A stretch of DNA of 64,000 nucleotides from Ancrocorticia sp047501485 (lineage in GTDB: Bacteria > Actinomycetota > Actinomycetes > Actinomycetales > Actinomycetaceae), in assembly GCA_047501485.1 (NCBI GenBank), contig JAZDRN010000001.1, positions 806,001 through 870,000 of the forward strand, in the 5' to 3' direction. The notes beneath the pieces are model-generated. The model was not told the DNA's origin and searched no databases. It saw only the letters and a list, made by a program, of their open reading frames with translations. Both the position numbers and the translations under genes were made by a program. The stretch's first letter is position 1. Every line of letters begins with the position of its first letter. Positions 35,709 through 43,627 of this stretch are shown here, one piece after another.

Positions 35709-35886
35709 CGGAGGGGTCGTCGCCGGCGGGAACGCGGGCTCTACCTTAGAACCGGCTCCGCGTCCCGTCACGGAAACTGAGCGCTGCTCTGTCCGAGCCG
35801 TTCCAAGGGAGTCCCGGTGTGGACAAGCCTTCGCCGTTCCAGCAGGATTGCAATAGAGATATCCCAGATTGGCGAAAGGACAGCGA

Positions 35887-36831
35887 ATGGCCCCCTCTCA
35901 TGTCGGCATTGTGTGGAACCCCTCGAAGACCAGCAAGGAAGATTTGGAGAATGCCTGGCGAGAGGCAGTGCGCGAAATCGCTGAGCCGCGCCTTTCATGG
36001 TTCGAGACCACCGAGGACGATCCGGGCAGGGGAGCTACGCGGGATGCTCTGGAAGCGGGAGCCGACGTCGTCGTCGCTGCCGGGGGCGACGGAACGGTAC
36101 GGGCTGTCGCCGAATACTTGGCGGAGGCGGACACGGATGCCGAACTGGGCATCATCCCGCTGGGCACCGGTAATCTTCTGGCGCGAAACCTGGATATCCC
36201 CTTGGACGATGAGACCGCGGCCTTGACGCGCGTGCTCGAGGCGACACCCAGGGCGATCGATGTGGGCTGGGCCGAGCTGGCGCTTACCGGGGGCAATGAG
36301 CGTCACGCATTCGTGGTGATGGCGGGATTCGGGATCGATGCCCATATGATCACCGAGACCGACGACGACCTGAAGGACAAGGCCGGGTGGCTCGCTTATG
36401 TCGAATCCCTCGGGCGCGCGGTATCCGCGAGTGACGTCATCGACCTGCGCGTCGGGATCGACGGAGGCGAGCCGGCAGCAGAGAAGGCGCACACCTTGTT
36501 GTTGGGAAACTGCGGTACCCTGCAGGGCGGCGTGACGCTGCTACCTGACGCCGACCCCTCGGACGGTGAGCTCGACCTGTTGATACTGGACAGTGAAGGA
36601 ATCACCGGGTGGGTGGACACCCTCAAGAACGTCGTTTGGGACAACGGGCTCAAGCGCGTATTGGGGCGCAGCGACGAGGCAGAGGACAGCGGCAGCGTCA
36701 GGCACCGGCGCCTGACGTCCCTCAGCATTGAACTGGAGGAGCCGCGCGTCTTCGAGGTGGATGGAGACGAGCTGCAGGAGACCACCCGTCTAGAGATCTC
36801 GATCCAGCCCTCAGCCGTCAAGGTTCGCTGA
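35887..36831 (+). CDS. Diacylglycerol-kinase-family lipid kinase (YegS/LCB5-type)
   Basis: 314 residues from the ATG at 35887, which has AAAGGA upstream. The catalytic-domain motif is VVAAGGDGTVRAVAEYL, and the nucleotide-binding loop is LGIIPLGTGNLLARNLDIPL. The C-terminal beta-sandwich (GTLQGGVTLLPDADPSDGELDLLIL) is complete. Members phosphorylate diacylglycerol or other lipids at the membrane; the exact lipid is not evident. Confidence 0.93.
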   Translation: MAPSHVGIVWNPSKTSKEDLENAWREAVREIAEPRLSWFETTEDDPGRGATRDALEAGADVVVAAGGDGTVRAVAEYLAEADTDAELGIIPLGTGNLLARNLDIPLDDETAALTRVLEATPRAIDVGWAELALTGGNERHAFVVMAGFGIDAHMITETDDDLKDKAGWLAYVESLGRAVSASDVIDLRVGIDGGEPAAEKAHTLLLGNCGTLQGGVTLLPDADPSDGELDLLILDSEGITGWVDTLKNVVWDNGLKRVLGRSDEAEDSGSVRHRRLTSLSIELEEPRVFEVDGDELQETTRLEISIQPSAVKVR

Positions 36832-36850
36832 ACGACGAGTCCGGAACTAG

Positions 36851-36878
36851 CGAGGTACCCGGGGCCGTACGGTCCTCG
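36851..36878. terminator. Weak hairpin between convergent genes
   Basis: CGAGGTACC (36851-36859) pairs with GGTCCTCG (36871-36878) with one bulged base, between the lipid kinase and topoisomerase stops. Confidence 0.45.
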
Positions 36879-36881
36879 GCG

Positions 36882-37916
36882 TCAGCGATCAGGTAGCCGA
36901 AGAATCTCCAGGAGGCATTGCTCCTCGACACTGAAGAATTTGCGGTCGCGCATCTTCGAGCGTCGGGTACGTATCCGTTCGATATCATCTCGGCGCTCGG
37001 TCATCGCCAACAGGCGAGGGTCGATATACGAAGTCCTCGTGACCTCGGGAGTATTGCCCAGCTTCTCGGCGACGTCTTTCACGATCAGTCTGAGAGCGGC
37101 AGATCGCGAGGTGGATGTCGCCCAATCCGCTTCCTCCATCGCGAACAAGCCCGCGCAGGTCAACAGGCTGCCTCCCCAGGTGCGGAAATCCTTCGCGGAA
37201 AAGGAGTTTCCTCCCGTATGGCGTTTCACATATGCATTGACGTGCCGGCTGCGGACGTTGCGGATCACGCCGTCGTCGTCGAAGAAACGAAACACCTCAG
37301 AACCGGGCATTTCCAGGAGTTGCGAGACGACTCGCGCGATCCTGGCATTTCGTACTTTGAGCTGCTGTCTCTTGCCGCTCTTGCCGATGAAGTCGAAATC
37401 GACGCCCGAGGAGGACGCATTCACGTGGGATTCCCGCAGTGTCGTGATGCCGTAGCTGTGGTATTCCGTGGCGTAGCGGCTGTTGCCCACACGGAAATAT
37501 CTGAGATCGATCAACCTGACGATGCACGCGATAACGCGATCCCGGGGAAGGCCCCGCCTGCGCAGATCGCGGTCGACTCGTTTGCGAAGCTTCGGCAGCG
37601 CACATCCGAACTCCACCATGCGCTCGTACTTCTCGTGCTCCTTCCGACGGCGAAAGGACGGGTTGTAGATGGCCTGCTCTCTTCCGGCCGCATCCACGCC
37701 TCGGGCCAGGACTTTTGCTCGCGGTGAGCGTGAGATCCTGACATCGGTCCATGCCGGAGGGATAGCAAGGGCCTCGATGCGTTCGATCTCGGTTGCGGAA
37801 CGTATGGGGCGCCCGCGCACGGAGTAGGTAAAATCTCCGTCCACAAGGTTCCGCTTGATCAGGCGCGCGCCACGCTTGCCTTTGCTGCTTCGTTTGACGT
37901 CGCCCTTGGTGGCCAT
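36882..37916 (-). CDS. DNA topoisomerase IB (eukaryotic/poxvirus-like)
   Basis: 344-residue type IB topoisomerase that relaxes supercoils through a 3'-phosphotyrosyl intermediate. The N-terminal domain shows GRPIRSATEIERIEALAIPP. The catalytic domain shows LIDLRYFRVGNSRYATE, with the conserved catalytic Arg in that region, and KVRNARIARVV. The active-site Tyr is in EVTRTSYIDPRLL near the C-terminus. Found in a minority of bacteria and often acquired by transfer. Convergent with the lipid kinase gene. Confidence 0.95.
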   Translation of the reverse strand: MATKGDVKRSSKGKRGARLIKRNLVDGDFTYSVRGRPIRSATEIERIEALAIPPAWTDVRISRSPRAKVLARGVDAAGREQAIYNPSFRRRKEHEKYERMVEFGCALPKLRKRVDRDLRRRGLPRDRVIACIVRLIDLRYFRVGNSRYATEYHSYGITTLRESHVNASSSGVDFDFIGKSGKRQQLKVRNARIARVVSQLLEMPGSEVFRFFDDDGVIRNVRSRHVNAYVKRHTGGNSFSAKDFRTWGGSLLTCAGLFAMEEADWATSTSRSAALRLIVKDVAEKLGNTPEVTRTSYIDPRLLAMTERRDDIERIRTRRSKMRDRKFFSVEEQCLLEILRLPDR

Positions 37917-38108
37917 GTGCGCTCCAATTTCCCTCGGATGGCATCGACGCCATGAGTGGCATGGTACACCCGCCCATGGCGGAGAGCAGCGGTGAGCATA
38001 GCAGAGTGGGGGAAGGATAGCCTGCGGTCAGCGGCCTCACTCGGAGGCGCTGTCCTCGTGTAAACGGCGATGCCTCTTCCGCAATTCGCGGTAATGGGGA
38101 TCTGCCGC

Positions 38109-38141
38109 TGCGGCCGGCACCCGGATCGGGCACCGGCCGCA
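38109..38141. terminator. Terminator hairpin downstream of class II aldolase
   Basis: TGCGGCCGG pairs perfectly with CCGGCCGCA. A 2x2 internal loop and four more pairs follow, with a 3-nt loop. It lies 33 bp past the aldolase stop on the minus strand. Confidence 0.7.
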
Positions 38142-38173
38142 GTCAGCTTATCGGCGAGCGATTCGATCCGCGA

Positions 38174-39037
38174 TCAACCCAACTTGCCCTCGTAGAGGCA
38201 ATGCACGAGCTCGTCGAGGTTCTTCTCGACCGCGCGTTCGGCTGCGACGGCGACGGGAGCGAAGACGTAGGTCTCCGGCTCGTCGAGGAGCAGCTGCTTG
38301 GCTGCGTCCAGCGCCGCCTTGTCCGCGTAGGTGTAGTAGTTGATCTTCTGTACGCCGCGCTTGATGCACTCGCGATATTCCGCGGCGCTGAGCCCGGAGC
38401 CGCCGTGCATGACGATCGGGACCCCGGTGCGCTCACGCAGAGTCGAGATGAGCTCGTAGTTGATCTTGGGCTCGGCCTTATAGAGCCCGTGCACGGTGCC
38501 GAACGAGCAGGCGAGAGCGGTGACGCCGGTGGCCGTCACGAACTCCTCGGCGAGATCGGGATCGGTGTAGAGGGAGATATCGCCTACGCCGGTTGCGCTG
38601 TCCACGCCGTCCTCGCGGCCGGGCATGACTCCCAGCTCCGCCTCGACGCCGAGGCCGCCGTATTCCTTGGCGAGGGCCACGACGTCCTTGGTCACCTGGA
38701 GGTTCTCCTCGTAGGGCAGGCGCGAGCCGTCGAACATGGCGGAATTGAATCCGACCTCGAAGCCTCTCTTGACGTAATCGAACGACTCGCCGTGATCGAC
38801 ATGGACGACGAGCGGGGCCGATGAACGCTTGGCGAGTTCGACCATCGCAGGGCCGATGTTCTCAATCGAGTTGACGGACTCGTGCACTTCGGCGTGCTGG
38901 ACGATCATCGGAATACCGTATCGCTCGGCAACTCTGATTGCCGCCACCAGCATCTCGAGCGTCGGCGTATTGATGGCTGCAATGCCGCAGTTGTTCTTCT
39001 GACCGAACTCCAGGGCTTCCTTCAGGCTGATGAGCAT
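38174..39037 (-). CDS. Class II ketose-bisphosphate aldolase (GatY/KbaY/Fba family)
   Basis: 287-residue zinc-dependent aldolase splitting a ketose 1,6-bisphosphate (fructose or tagatose) to DHAP and glyceraldehyde 3-phosphate. The catalytic Asp and first zinc His are in VVHVDHGESFDYV. Further zinc ligands are in ACSFGTVHGLY and VMHGGSGLS. NAMFDGS-type loop is present (SAMFDGSRLP). GGAGT ribosome site lies 9 bp upstream. Monocistronic with its own terminator. Class I aldolase is only 3.5 kb away. Confidence 0.93.
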   Translation of the reverse strand: MLISLKEALEFGQKNNCGIAAINTPTLEMLVAAIRVAERYGIPMIVQHAEVHESVNSIENIGPAMVELAKRSSAPLVVHVDHGESFDYVKRGFEVGFNSAMFDGSRLPYEENLQVTKDVVALAKEYGGLGVEAELGVMPGREDGVDSATGVGDISLYTDPDLAEEFVTATGVTALACSFGTVHGLYKAEPKINYELISTLRERTGVPIVMHGGSGLSAAEYRECIKRGVQKINYYTYADKAALDAAKQLLLDEPETYVFAPVAVAAERAVEKNLDELVHCLYEGKLG

Positions 39038-39448
39038 ATGTGTACTCCTTTGAGTTTTTCTCGTGAAAGGGTTAATGGTGGGGTGGGTGACACTGTTTTG
39101 TTAAGGCCGCGAAGTATGCCGAACCTCGTGGCGTCAACGCTGGGATTCAGGCATCGGGTGTCGAGTCCTGCTGTTCCGTCACAGCTGGTGTGAGACTCCG
39201 TTGCAACCAGCGTGCGACCGAAGAAGAAGCGTGCGACCGAATGAAACGATATCCGGTTTGCCCGTCATCGTGGCCACGTTCAAATATATCGTTATAGTTG
39301 CAAAATTTCTCTATCTGTTCACGACGAGAAATAGACTCACCGACGCTTCTAGCTGTGATGACGCCGATTCGAGCTGTTGATCCTATTTTGCACGCCAGCC
39401 AGGTTTGGAAGGTCGGCCTGGCCTGGAACGTTGGCCTGGCCTTGCACG
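39038..39448. other. Intergenic region with 18-bp tandem repeats
   Basis: No gene seen. A CGTGCGACCGAA doublet occurs near 39208-39241. The 18-bp tandem array listed at 39388 reaches into the stop of the DinB-ankyrin gene. The A+T-rich middle (39270-39340) may hold a promoter. Confidence 0.45.
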
Positions 39449-39458
39449 TCAGCCCGGC
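39388..39458 (-). repeat. 18-bp tandem repeat, 4 degenerate units
   Basis: Read on the minus strand, units of 18 bp follow a pattern GCTGACGTGCAAGGCCAG, GCCAACGTTCCAGGCCAG, and two more diverged. In one frame they would encode a six-residue repeat (ADVQGQ, ANVPGQ, ADLPNL). The first unit contains the TGA that ends the DinB-ankyrin frame. Confidence 0.8.
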
Positions 39459-40408
39459 TCGGAAGGAAGATGACTCGTCGCGTCGCGAAGATAGGCGGCC
39501 GTCTCGGTGTGCCCGAAGTGCTCGGCCCATCCCACGGCATCGAAACCGAAGGCACTTTCGACCACTGCCGGGTCGCTGCCGTGTTCCACAAGGTACTGCG
39601 CCAGCTCCAGATTCCCCGCGGCCGCCGCATAGTGCAATGCCGTTGCGCCGGTCTCGGTGGCACTTGCGAGAGGGAATCCCAGTTCGACCAATACGCGAAC
39701 CACGTCCCAATGATGCAAGGCTGCAGTATCAGCGAGAATCGTGGGACGCGCGTTGCTGAGCCGCAGGCTGGTCCCCGCCTTCTCGCGCAATAGTTGCCGT
39801 GTGGTCTGCGCGTCACCAGCGTAGACAGCCCGGACCAATGGATCACTCTGCTCCACCTGGGCGCGATAGAGATCGCGAAGCAGGCAGATCTCAGCTCCGT
39901 GGGCCATGAATTCCCGATTGAGATGCGCAGCCAGCGCCGCCATCGAGTCATTGGCGAATGGCCCGCCACGTTCGCCCAGCGGATGCAGCAGACTCTCGTC
40001 GTCCAGTCCGGAAATACCCTCGCGCCACAGGTCATAGCCCTGTTTCAGAAGGTCCAAGCCGCCTGCTGCCGTCAACGGTAGCTGCTCCGGCCAGTGCCTG
40101 TCGTCGTACATATTGGCGTCAGGTGGTGCGTCCGAGCCGCCGAAGAGGGCACGCGCACGCTTGCCGAACACGTCTCGGCCGACGTGAGCCATGCGCCAAG
40201 CGATTGTGGTCACCGGCGGGACGGGAGGTTCGGGAACCACGGCCTCGATGCGGACGACGTCGTCGTCCCCGCGCCGCAGGCTCCACGCGCCAGCTACCGG
40301 TTCCCACAGATATTCGTCATCGGTCAGCCCCTGCAGCCGCGGCCACAGATGCACCTGCCAGTAGAAATCGAGCTGGCCGAGGAGGAGATCGCGCCATGTC
40401 GTATTCAT
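39449..40408 (-). CDS. DinB-family domain fused to ankyrin repeats
   Basis: 319 residues. Residues 1-185 are a DinB-like four-helix bundle (LLLGQLDFYWQVHLWPRL, W-R-M-A-H motif, then LAAHLNREFMAHGAEICLLRDLY, whose His and Glu match metal-ligand positions). Residues about 190-310 form roughly four ankyrin-type units (ALHHWDVVRVLVELGFPL, ALHYAAAAGNLELAQYLVEHGSDP). DinB proteins are often thiol-dependent transferases or metalloenzymes; ankyrins bind protein partners. The fusion is unusual. Confidence 0.85.
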   Translation of the reverse strand: MNTTWRDLLLGQLDFYWQVHLWPRLQGLTDDEYLWEPVAGAWSLRRGDDDVVRIEAVVPEPPVPPVTTIAWRMAHVGRDVFGKRARALFGGSDAPPDANMYDDRHWPEQLPLTAAGGLDLLKQGYDLWREGISGLDDESLLHPLGERGGPFANDSMAALAAHLNREFMAHGAEICLLRDLYRAQVEQSDPLVRAVYAGDAQTTRQLLREKAGTSLRLSNARPTILADTAALHHWDVVRVLVELGFPLASATETGATALHYAAAAGNLELAQYLVEHGSDPAVVESAFGFDAVGWAEHFGHTETAAYLRDATSHLPSEPG

Positions 40409-40845
40409 TTTTGTACCCTAGCACACAGCTTCGTGGGTGCTGCAGGCGAGGTTCCAAGGCCGGGGCGGGACAGCGACGCCGTTCTGCGAAGCGTGCGCAC
40501 GGGCGGGTGCATACCAGTGAACGTGCGAGGTGCGTGACAGAAGAGAGGTCACGCATCGCGCGAGAGGTCACGGTTAAATTAGTGTCAAACGTGTGGCCTC
40601 TCGCCAAAAGGGTGGCCTCTCGCCAAAGTGAGCTGGCGAACCCCGCGCCTGTTTCCAACCAGAGATCGGCTCAAGTTCCAACCAACGATCAGCTCAAGGA
40701 TTGCCCACTGTGGCGAGCGCCAAGTTGCCCACCTTCGTGGATTATTTGTGATTACATATATACGGGTGGGTCGTTGGGCCTATCCCCGAACTTTCAGCCA
40801 AGCCGTCTCCGCGGATTCGCGGCCTAGATTTGGAAAGCCGAGACA
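40409..40845. repeat. Intergenic region built of successive direct-repeat doublets
   Basis: No gene seen in 437 bp. Four independent doublets follow each other. GAGAGGTCACG is at 40543 and 40562. GTGGCCTCTCGCCAAA is at 40593 and 40612. A 23-bp unit starting TTCCAACC is at 40653-40675 and 40676-40698. TTGCCCAC occurs twice near 40699-40730. An A+T-rich stretch (40738-40760) before the flavoprotein gene may be its promoter. Confidence 0.8.
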
Positions 40846-42363
40846 ATGCCGTCATCACAGCCCGTTCCCTCCACGAATTCGGATTCCCCCACATCCAACT
40901 TGGTAAGAATCGTGTCCTCACGGCACACGGAGAACGCCTCGTCGGTCCGCTCCGGCGCCCATGTGGCCATCATCGGCGGAGGTCCCGGGGGATACGAGGC
41001 AGCGACAGTCGCGGCCCGCATGGGTGCGCAGGTCACCCTGATCGAGAGCCGTGGAGTCGGCGGTTCGGCCGTCCTCACGGATGTGGTCCCCTCGAAGACG
41101 CTCATCGCCACCTCCGATCAGGCGCAGGACACAGCGATGTCCGCGCAGCTCGGCATATCCACGGGCGACGTCACGATCGACATGGCCCAGGTCAACGACC
41201 GCGTGCGAGAACTCGCCCGCTCCCAGTCCAACGACATCCGGGCGGGAGTCGAAGAGCACGGCGTGCGAGTGATCGATGGGCGTGCGCGGCTTGACCCGGG
41301 GATCGACGAGCGTGGACGCCGCCGCATTCGCGTAGATCCGGTGAACCCCTGGACAGGCGAGGTGGTGACGGACCGGCCCGACGAGATCGAGGAACTGGAT
41401 GCCGACGTCGTCCTGCTGTCCACGGGCGCACGGCCACGGGAACTGGCAACCGCCAAACCGGATGGCTGCCGCATTCTCACATGGACCCAGCTCTACACCC
41501 TGGACGAGTTGCCTGAACATCTCATCGTCGTTGGATCGGGCGTCACCGGTGCCGAGTTCGCCGGCGCCTACCGGACCCTCGGCGCGCGGGTCACCCTCGT
41601 CTCCTCGCGAGATCGGATTCTGCCCGGCGAGGACGGCGACGCCGCCGAGATCATCGAGAGAGTCTTCGTGGAGCGTGGCATGAATATCGAGCGTCGCTCC
41701 CGCGCGATGTCGGTGAAAGTCGAGGGCGACGGCGTCGTCGTCACTCTTGACGACGGACGGGTCATCGAGGGCTCCCACTGCCTGATGGCCGTGGGCGCCA
41801 TCCCCAACACCCAAGATCTGGGGCTCGCGGAGGCAGGAGTGGAGACCACCGATTCGGGCCATATCCGCGTGGACAGGGTCTCCCGGACCACGAGCTACCG
41901 TATCTACGCCGCGGGGGATTGCACCGGGGTGCTGCCGCTCGCCTCGGTTGCGGCGCAGCAGGGGCGCATCGCCATGTGGCACGCCCTGGGAGATTCCCTC
42001 GAACCGTTGAATCCCTCGGAAGTCGCCAAAGCGGTGTTCACCTCACCGGAGGTGGCGACGGTGGGTCTCTCCGAAGATGGGGCTCGTGAGGGCGGGCTGA
42101 TCGTGCGGGTTGCCCAGTTGCCGTTGGTGCGTAATCCGCGGGCCAAGATGCAGGGAGCCTCGGAGGGATTCGTGAAGATCATTTCGTCGCCGTCCAGGGT
42201 GGTGCTTGGCGGTGTCATCGTGGGTCCTCATGCCTCCGACCTCATCTTCCCACTGACCATGGCGGTGCGGGGGCGTATGACTGTCGATGCGCTCGCCTCT
42301 GCCTCCACGATCTACCCCTCGATTTCCGGAACCATTTCGGAGGTCGCGCGAATCCTGCACTGA
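40846..42363 (+). CDS. LpdA-like NAD(P)H-quinone dehydrogenase, lacking the redox cysteines
   Basis: 505-residue flavoprotein disulfide reductase fold. FAD motif is AIIGGGPGGYEAATVAARMGA, NAD motif is IVVGSGVTGAEFAGAYRTLG, and the dimer domain carries TSPEVATVGLSE. The position of the CxxxxC pair reads GGSAVLTDVVPSKT, without either Cys. It therefore cannot be a dihydrolipoamide dehydrogenase and instead resembles mycobacterial LpdA (Rv3303c), a quinone reductase. A 30-residue polar N-terminal extension precedes the FAD motif. Confidence 0.9.
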   Translation: MPSSQPVPSTNSDSPTSNLVRIVSSRHTENASSVRSGAHVAIIGGGPGGYEAATVAARMGAQVTLIESRGVGGSAVLTDVVPSKTLIATSDQAQDTAMSAQLGISTGDVTIDMAQVNDRVRELARSQSNDIRAGVEEHGVRVIDGRARLDPGIDERGRRRIRVDPVNPWTGEVVTDRPDEIEELDADVVLLSTGARPRELATAKPDGCRILTWTQLYTLDELPEHLIVVGSGVTGAEFAGAYRTLGARVTLVSSRDRILPGEDGDAAEIIERVFVERGMNIERRSRAMSVKVEGDGVVVTLDDGRVIEGSHCLMAVGAIPNTQDLGLAEAGVETTDSGHIRVDRVSRTTSYRIYAAGDCTGVLPLASVAAQQGRIAMWHALGDSLEPLNPSEVAKAVFTSPEVATVGLSEDGAREGGLIVRVAQLPLVRNPRAKMQGASEGFVKIISSPSRVVLGGVIVGPHASDLIFPLTMAVRGRMTVDALASASTIYPSISGTISEVARILH

Positions 42364-42514
42364 GAGGCAATCCTGCACTGAGAAGCAGCGCGCCGTCGTC
42401 GAAAACGGCAGGATGTCGGGGCACCAGCGTACCGGTGCCCCGACATATCCTGAACAACGGGCGGTAAGCCCTGCGGTCGCCGGTGTCCTGAACCGACGAC
42501 GCCTGGTCAACCGA

Positions 42515-43402
42515 TCACGTCAACGATGCCTGGTAGATGTCCTCGATCGTGGCATCGAGCGTGTGGTTGAATTCTTCCTCGCTCTGGCCGGCACTCAGCC
42601 CCTCGAGCAGGGCGCGGCTGAAGCTTGCGATGAGGCCGTTGTTGCGAGCAAGGAGACGGTTCGCCTCCTCGCGGCTGTATCCGCCGGACAGTGCCACCAC
42701 TCGCGCGACCGCCGGATGTGCGATGAGATCCTGGTAGAAGTTCTCCGCGGTGGGGATGGTGAGCTTGAGAGCCACCTTCTTGCCATCGAGACCGCCGAGG
42801 TGCTTGAGCAGTTCCGCTTTGAGCAGCTCCTCGGCTTCCAGCTTATCCGGGATGCCGACGGTGACCTCCGGTTCGACGATGGGAACCAGCCCGGCATCCA
42901 GTACGCGTTTGGCCAGCTCGAATTGCTGGTCGACAACGGCCTTAATGCTCGCAGGGTTCGCCTCGTGAATCACGGAACGTTCCTTCGTGCCGTACACGCC
43001 CTGCTCCTTGGCGCGTGCGAGCAGTGCATCGAGACCCGGAATGTCTTTCATGAGTTGGACGCCGTCGCTCTTCTCCGCCAGGCCCCTGTCGATCTTCAGG
43101 ATGGGAACGATGTTCTTGTTCTCCCAGAGATATACGGCGCTGGGTTTGCCCTCGATCTGGCGATCGAGCGTGTTCTCGAACAGGATGGCGCCGATGATCC
43201 GCTTCTCGTTGAAGACTGGGCTGGTGATGATGCGCGTCCTCGCCTGATGTATCAGTGCGAACATCTCCTCCTCGGAGGAATAGGCGCTTTCGTCGACGCC
43301 GTACTGTGCCAATGCCTTTGGCGTGCTGCCGCCACTCTGGTCCAGCGCGGCGATGAAGCCGCTGCCGTTCTCGAAACGCTCGGACTGCTGCTCGTTGATC
43401 AT
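42515..43402 (-). CDS. fda: Class I fructose-bisphosphate aldolase
   Basis: 295-residue metal-independent aldolase using a Schiff-base lysine. Signatures are GFIAALDQSGGSTPKAL at the N-terminus, FENTLDR, ILKIDRGL, PIVEPEV, and VALKLTIPTAENFY with the Schiff-base Lys. The start at 43402 follows a GAGGAG-type site (43406-43412); an ATG at 43414 is in frame. A Fur/Zur-like box lies 46 bp upstream, suggesting induction under metal starvation, when the zinc-dependent class II enzyme would fail (inference). Confidence 0.93.
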   Translation of the reverse strand: MINEQQSERFENGSGFIAALDQSGGSTPKALAQYGVDESAYSSEEEMFALIHQARTRIITSPVFNEKRIIGAILFENTLDRQIEGKPSAVYLWENKNIVPILKIDRGLAEKSDGVQLMKDIPGLDALLARAKEQGVYGTKERSVIHEANPASIKAVVDQQFELAKRVLDAGLVPIVEPEVTVGIPDKLEAEELLKAELLKHLGGLDGKKVALKLTIPTAENFYQDLIAHPAVARVVALSGGYSREEANRLLARNNGLIASFSRALLEGLSAGQSEEEFNHTLDATIEDIYQASLT

Positions 43403-43447
43403 GGTGCTCCTCATGTGGGTACGTCCACGGACACCATCAAGTGTAAA

Positions 43448-43462
43448 TGAGAATCGTTATCA
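43448..43462. promoter_or_regulatory. Fur/Zur-type box upstream of class I aldolase
   Basis: TGAGAATCGTTATCA matches the 7-1-7 Fur-family consensus TGATAATnATTATCA at all but two defined positions, in an A+T-rich promoter-like context. Sequence alone does not separate Fur from Zur; the zinc-sparing logic of a class I aldolase favours Zur. Confidence 0.6.
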
Positions 43463-43498
43463 ATAATAGTCCGAGTGTCTGTTTTGAATTTCACGGTC

Positions 43499-43566
43499 GG
43501 CACGGGTGGAGGAGGCGAATGGCACGGGTGAAGGAAGGCGAATGGTGCGGGTGGAGGAGGCCAAAT
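43499..43566. repeat. 22-23 bp tandem repeat, 3 units
   Basis: Units at 43499-43520, 43521-43543 and 43544-43566 share GG(C/T)(A/G)CGGGTG(G/A)AGGA followed by a GGCGAAT-like end. It lies between the class I aldolase promoter and the NhaC stop. Confidence 0.85.
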
Positions 43567-43627
43567 GGTTGGAGCTCGGCCGCAGACGTTCAATGAAAGA
43601 TCTGTGGCCGAGCCCCTGTAGGTAGGA

